Positions 63,466 to 64,000 of a stretch of 64,000 nucleotides of DNA are shown here, piece by piece. Source of the stretch: Hippopus hippopus. Its lineage: Eukaryota; Mollusca; Bivalvia; Cardiida; Cardiidae. Each line of letters starts with the position of its first letter. Position 1 is the stretch's first letter. The notes beneath the pieces are model-generated. The model searched no databases and was not told where the DNA came from. It saw nothing but the letters and a program-made list of their open reading frames with translations. Position numbers and translations under genes: made by a program. Location: assembly GCA_946811185.2 (NCBI GenBank), contig OX328105.1, forward strand, positions 37,698,974 to 37,762,973. The letters are read 5' to 3'.

Positions 63466-63837
63466 GTTGCACATAATGTCTTCCCCAGTCATCCATTACT
63501 GTTTTCTGCGGGCGACTTTGAAAGAATTTATGAAGAGAAGGAAAAATCAGCATAAACTGATGTTCATTCATAATTCATCTGAAATATTGTGGCATAATGA
63601 AAAATACTGTTTGTTATTTCTGGGCATCTTCTCTTATTATAAGACTGTTTTCTAATGTGGTCTAACAGTCGTCTGTTTGTGTTCACGTGATTAGTAAGCC
63701 AGTTTGTCGAGGGAGAGAGCTTTTCAAGGGCCGAAAACAAATGAATAAATGTTGAAATGGTGACATTCAATTATATCCCTTACAAAATAATATGACGACA
63801 TAATAATCAAATTAGAAATCGTTCTGATTAGTTAAAC

Positions 63838-64000
63838 CCAAGTCCGTATATATCAACCGTTCTAAATAATATTCTTTCTCTAATTCTGCATTATTTTATG
63901 GACTTGAAAGTAACACAACTTCTGGTTTATCCTATCAGACGTTGTGTTACTTTCAAATTTAGAACATTCTTCGGCATAAGACTAAGAATATTGTTAAAAA
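63838..64000. repeat. I-family palindrome, cut by the window end
   Basis: CCGTTCTAAATAATATTCTT, GAAAGTAACACAACTTCTGG and the mirror AGACGTTGTGTTACTTTCAA, then ATAAGACTAAGAATATTG. Confidence 0.85.

Overview
This is a stretch of animal nuclear DNA, most likely from a bivalve mollusc. It has a spliced gene with long introns, AT-rich spacers, tRNA-derived SINEs and hundreds of bases of short palindromic (MITE-like) repeats per kilobase. No bacterial-style operons, rRNA genes, genuine tRNA genes or CRISPR arrays were seen. The clade assignment is inference from the repeat style (GCGCAGGCTGAC palindromes, SINEs with a shared GGCGTTAAAC tail) and cannot be fixed without a database search.

The one protein-coding gene I can support runs on the + strand from 31198 to about 63185. 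Eleven exons join in a single open frame of 532 codons plus stop. All ten junctions have GT/AG borders and compatible phases. The product is a 12-segment major facilitator of the SLC43 family, closest by eye to SLC43A3 (equilibrative nucleobase transporter 1 in mammals). Its sister proteins SLC43A1 and SLC43A2 carry large neutral amino acids, so the substrate here is open. A poly(A) signal lies 5 bases after the stop codon.

Positions 1-31197 hold no gene I can support. They contain repeats, two large minisatellites (63-bp units at 13518-14110; 59-bp units at 16318-17440), a Tc1/mariner-type element (14638-16169) and several non-repetitive blocks that look like conserved non-coding DNA (about 1980-2230, 4860-5330, 7740-8030, 10740-10990, 12940-13110).

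The introns (31432-63021) are packed with transposon relics: a second Tc1-type copy (44137-45667) with the same two frame breaks as the first; a nested PIF/Harbinger-like element (34946-36139) carrying a TATA box and a first-exon-like ATG plus splice donor; a foldback-type inverted repeat (46473-47147) whose centre also carries a promoter-like, first-exon-like segment; and mirror-image repeat clusters at 34.0-34.8 kb and 49.7-50.5 kb. Several MITEs sit within a few tens of bases of exon borders. Two touch the splice signals of exons 4 and 10.

No wholly new multi-gene system was found. The observations most worth a second look are the MITE-supplied splice signals, the repeat-borne first-exon-like segments, the shared frame breaks of the two Tc1-type copies, and the CRE-bearing repeat families.
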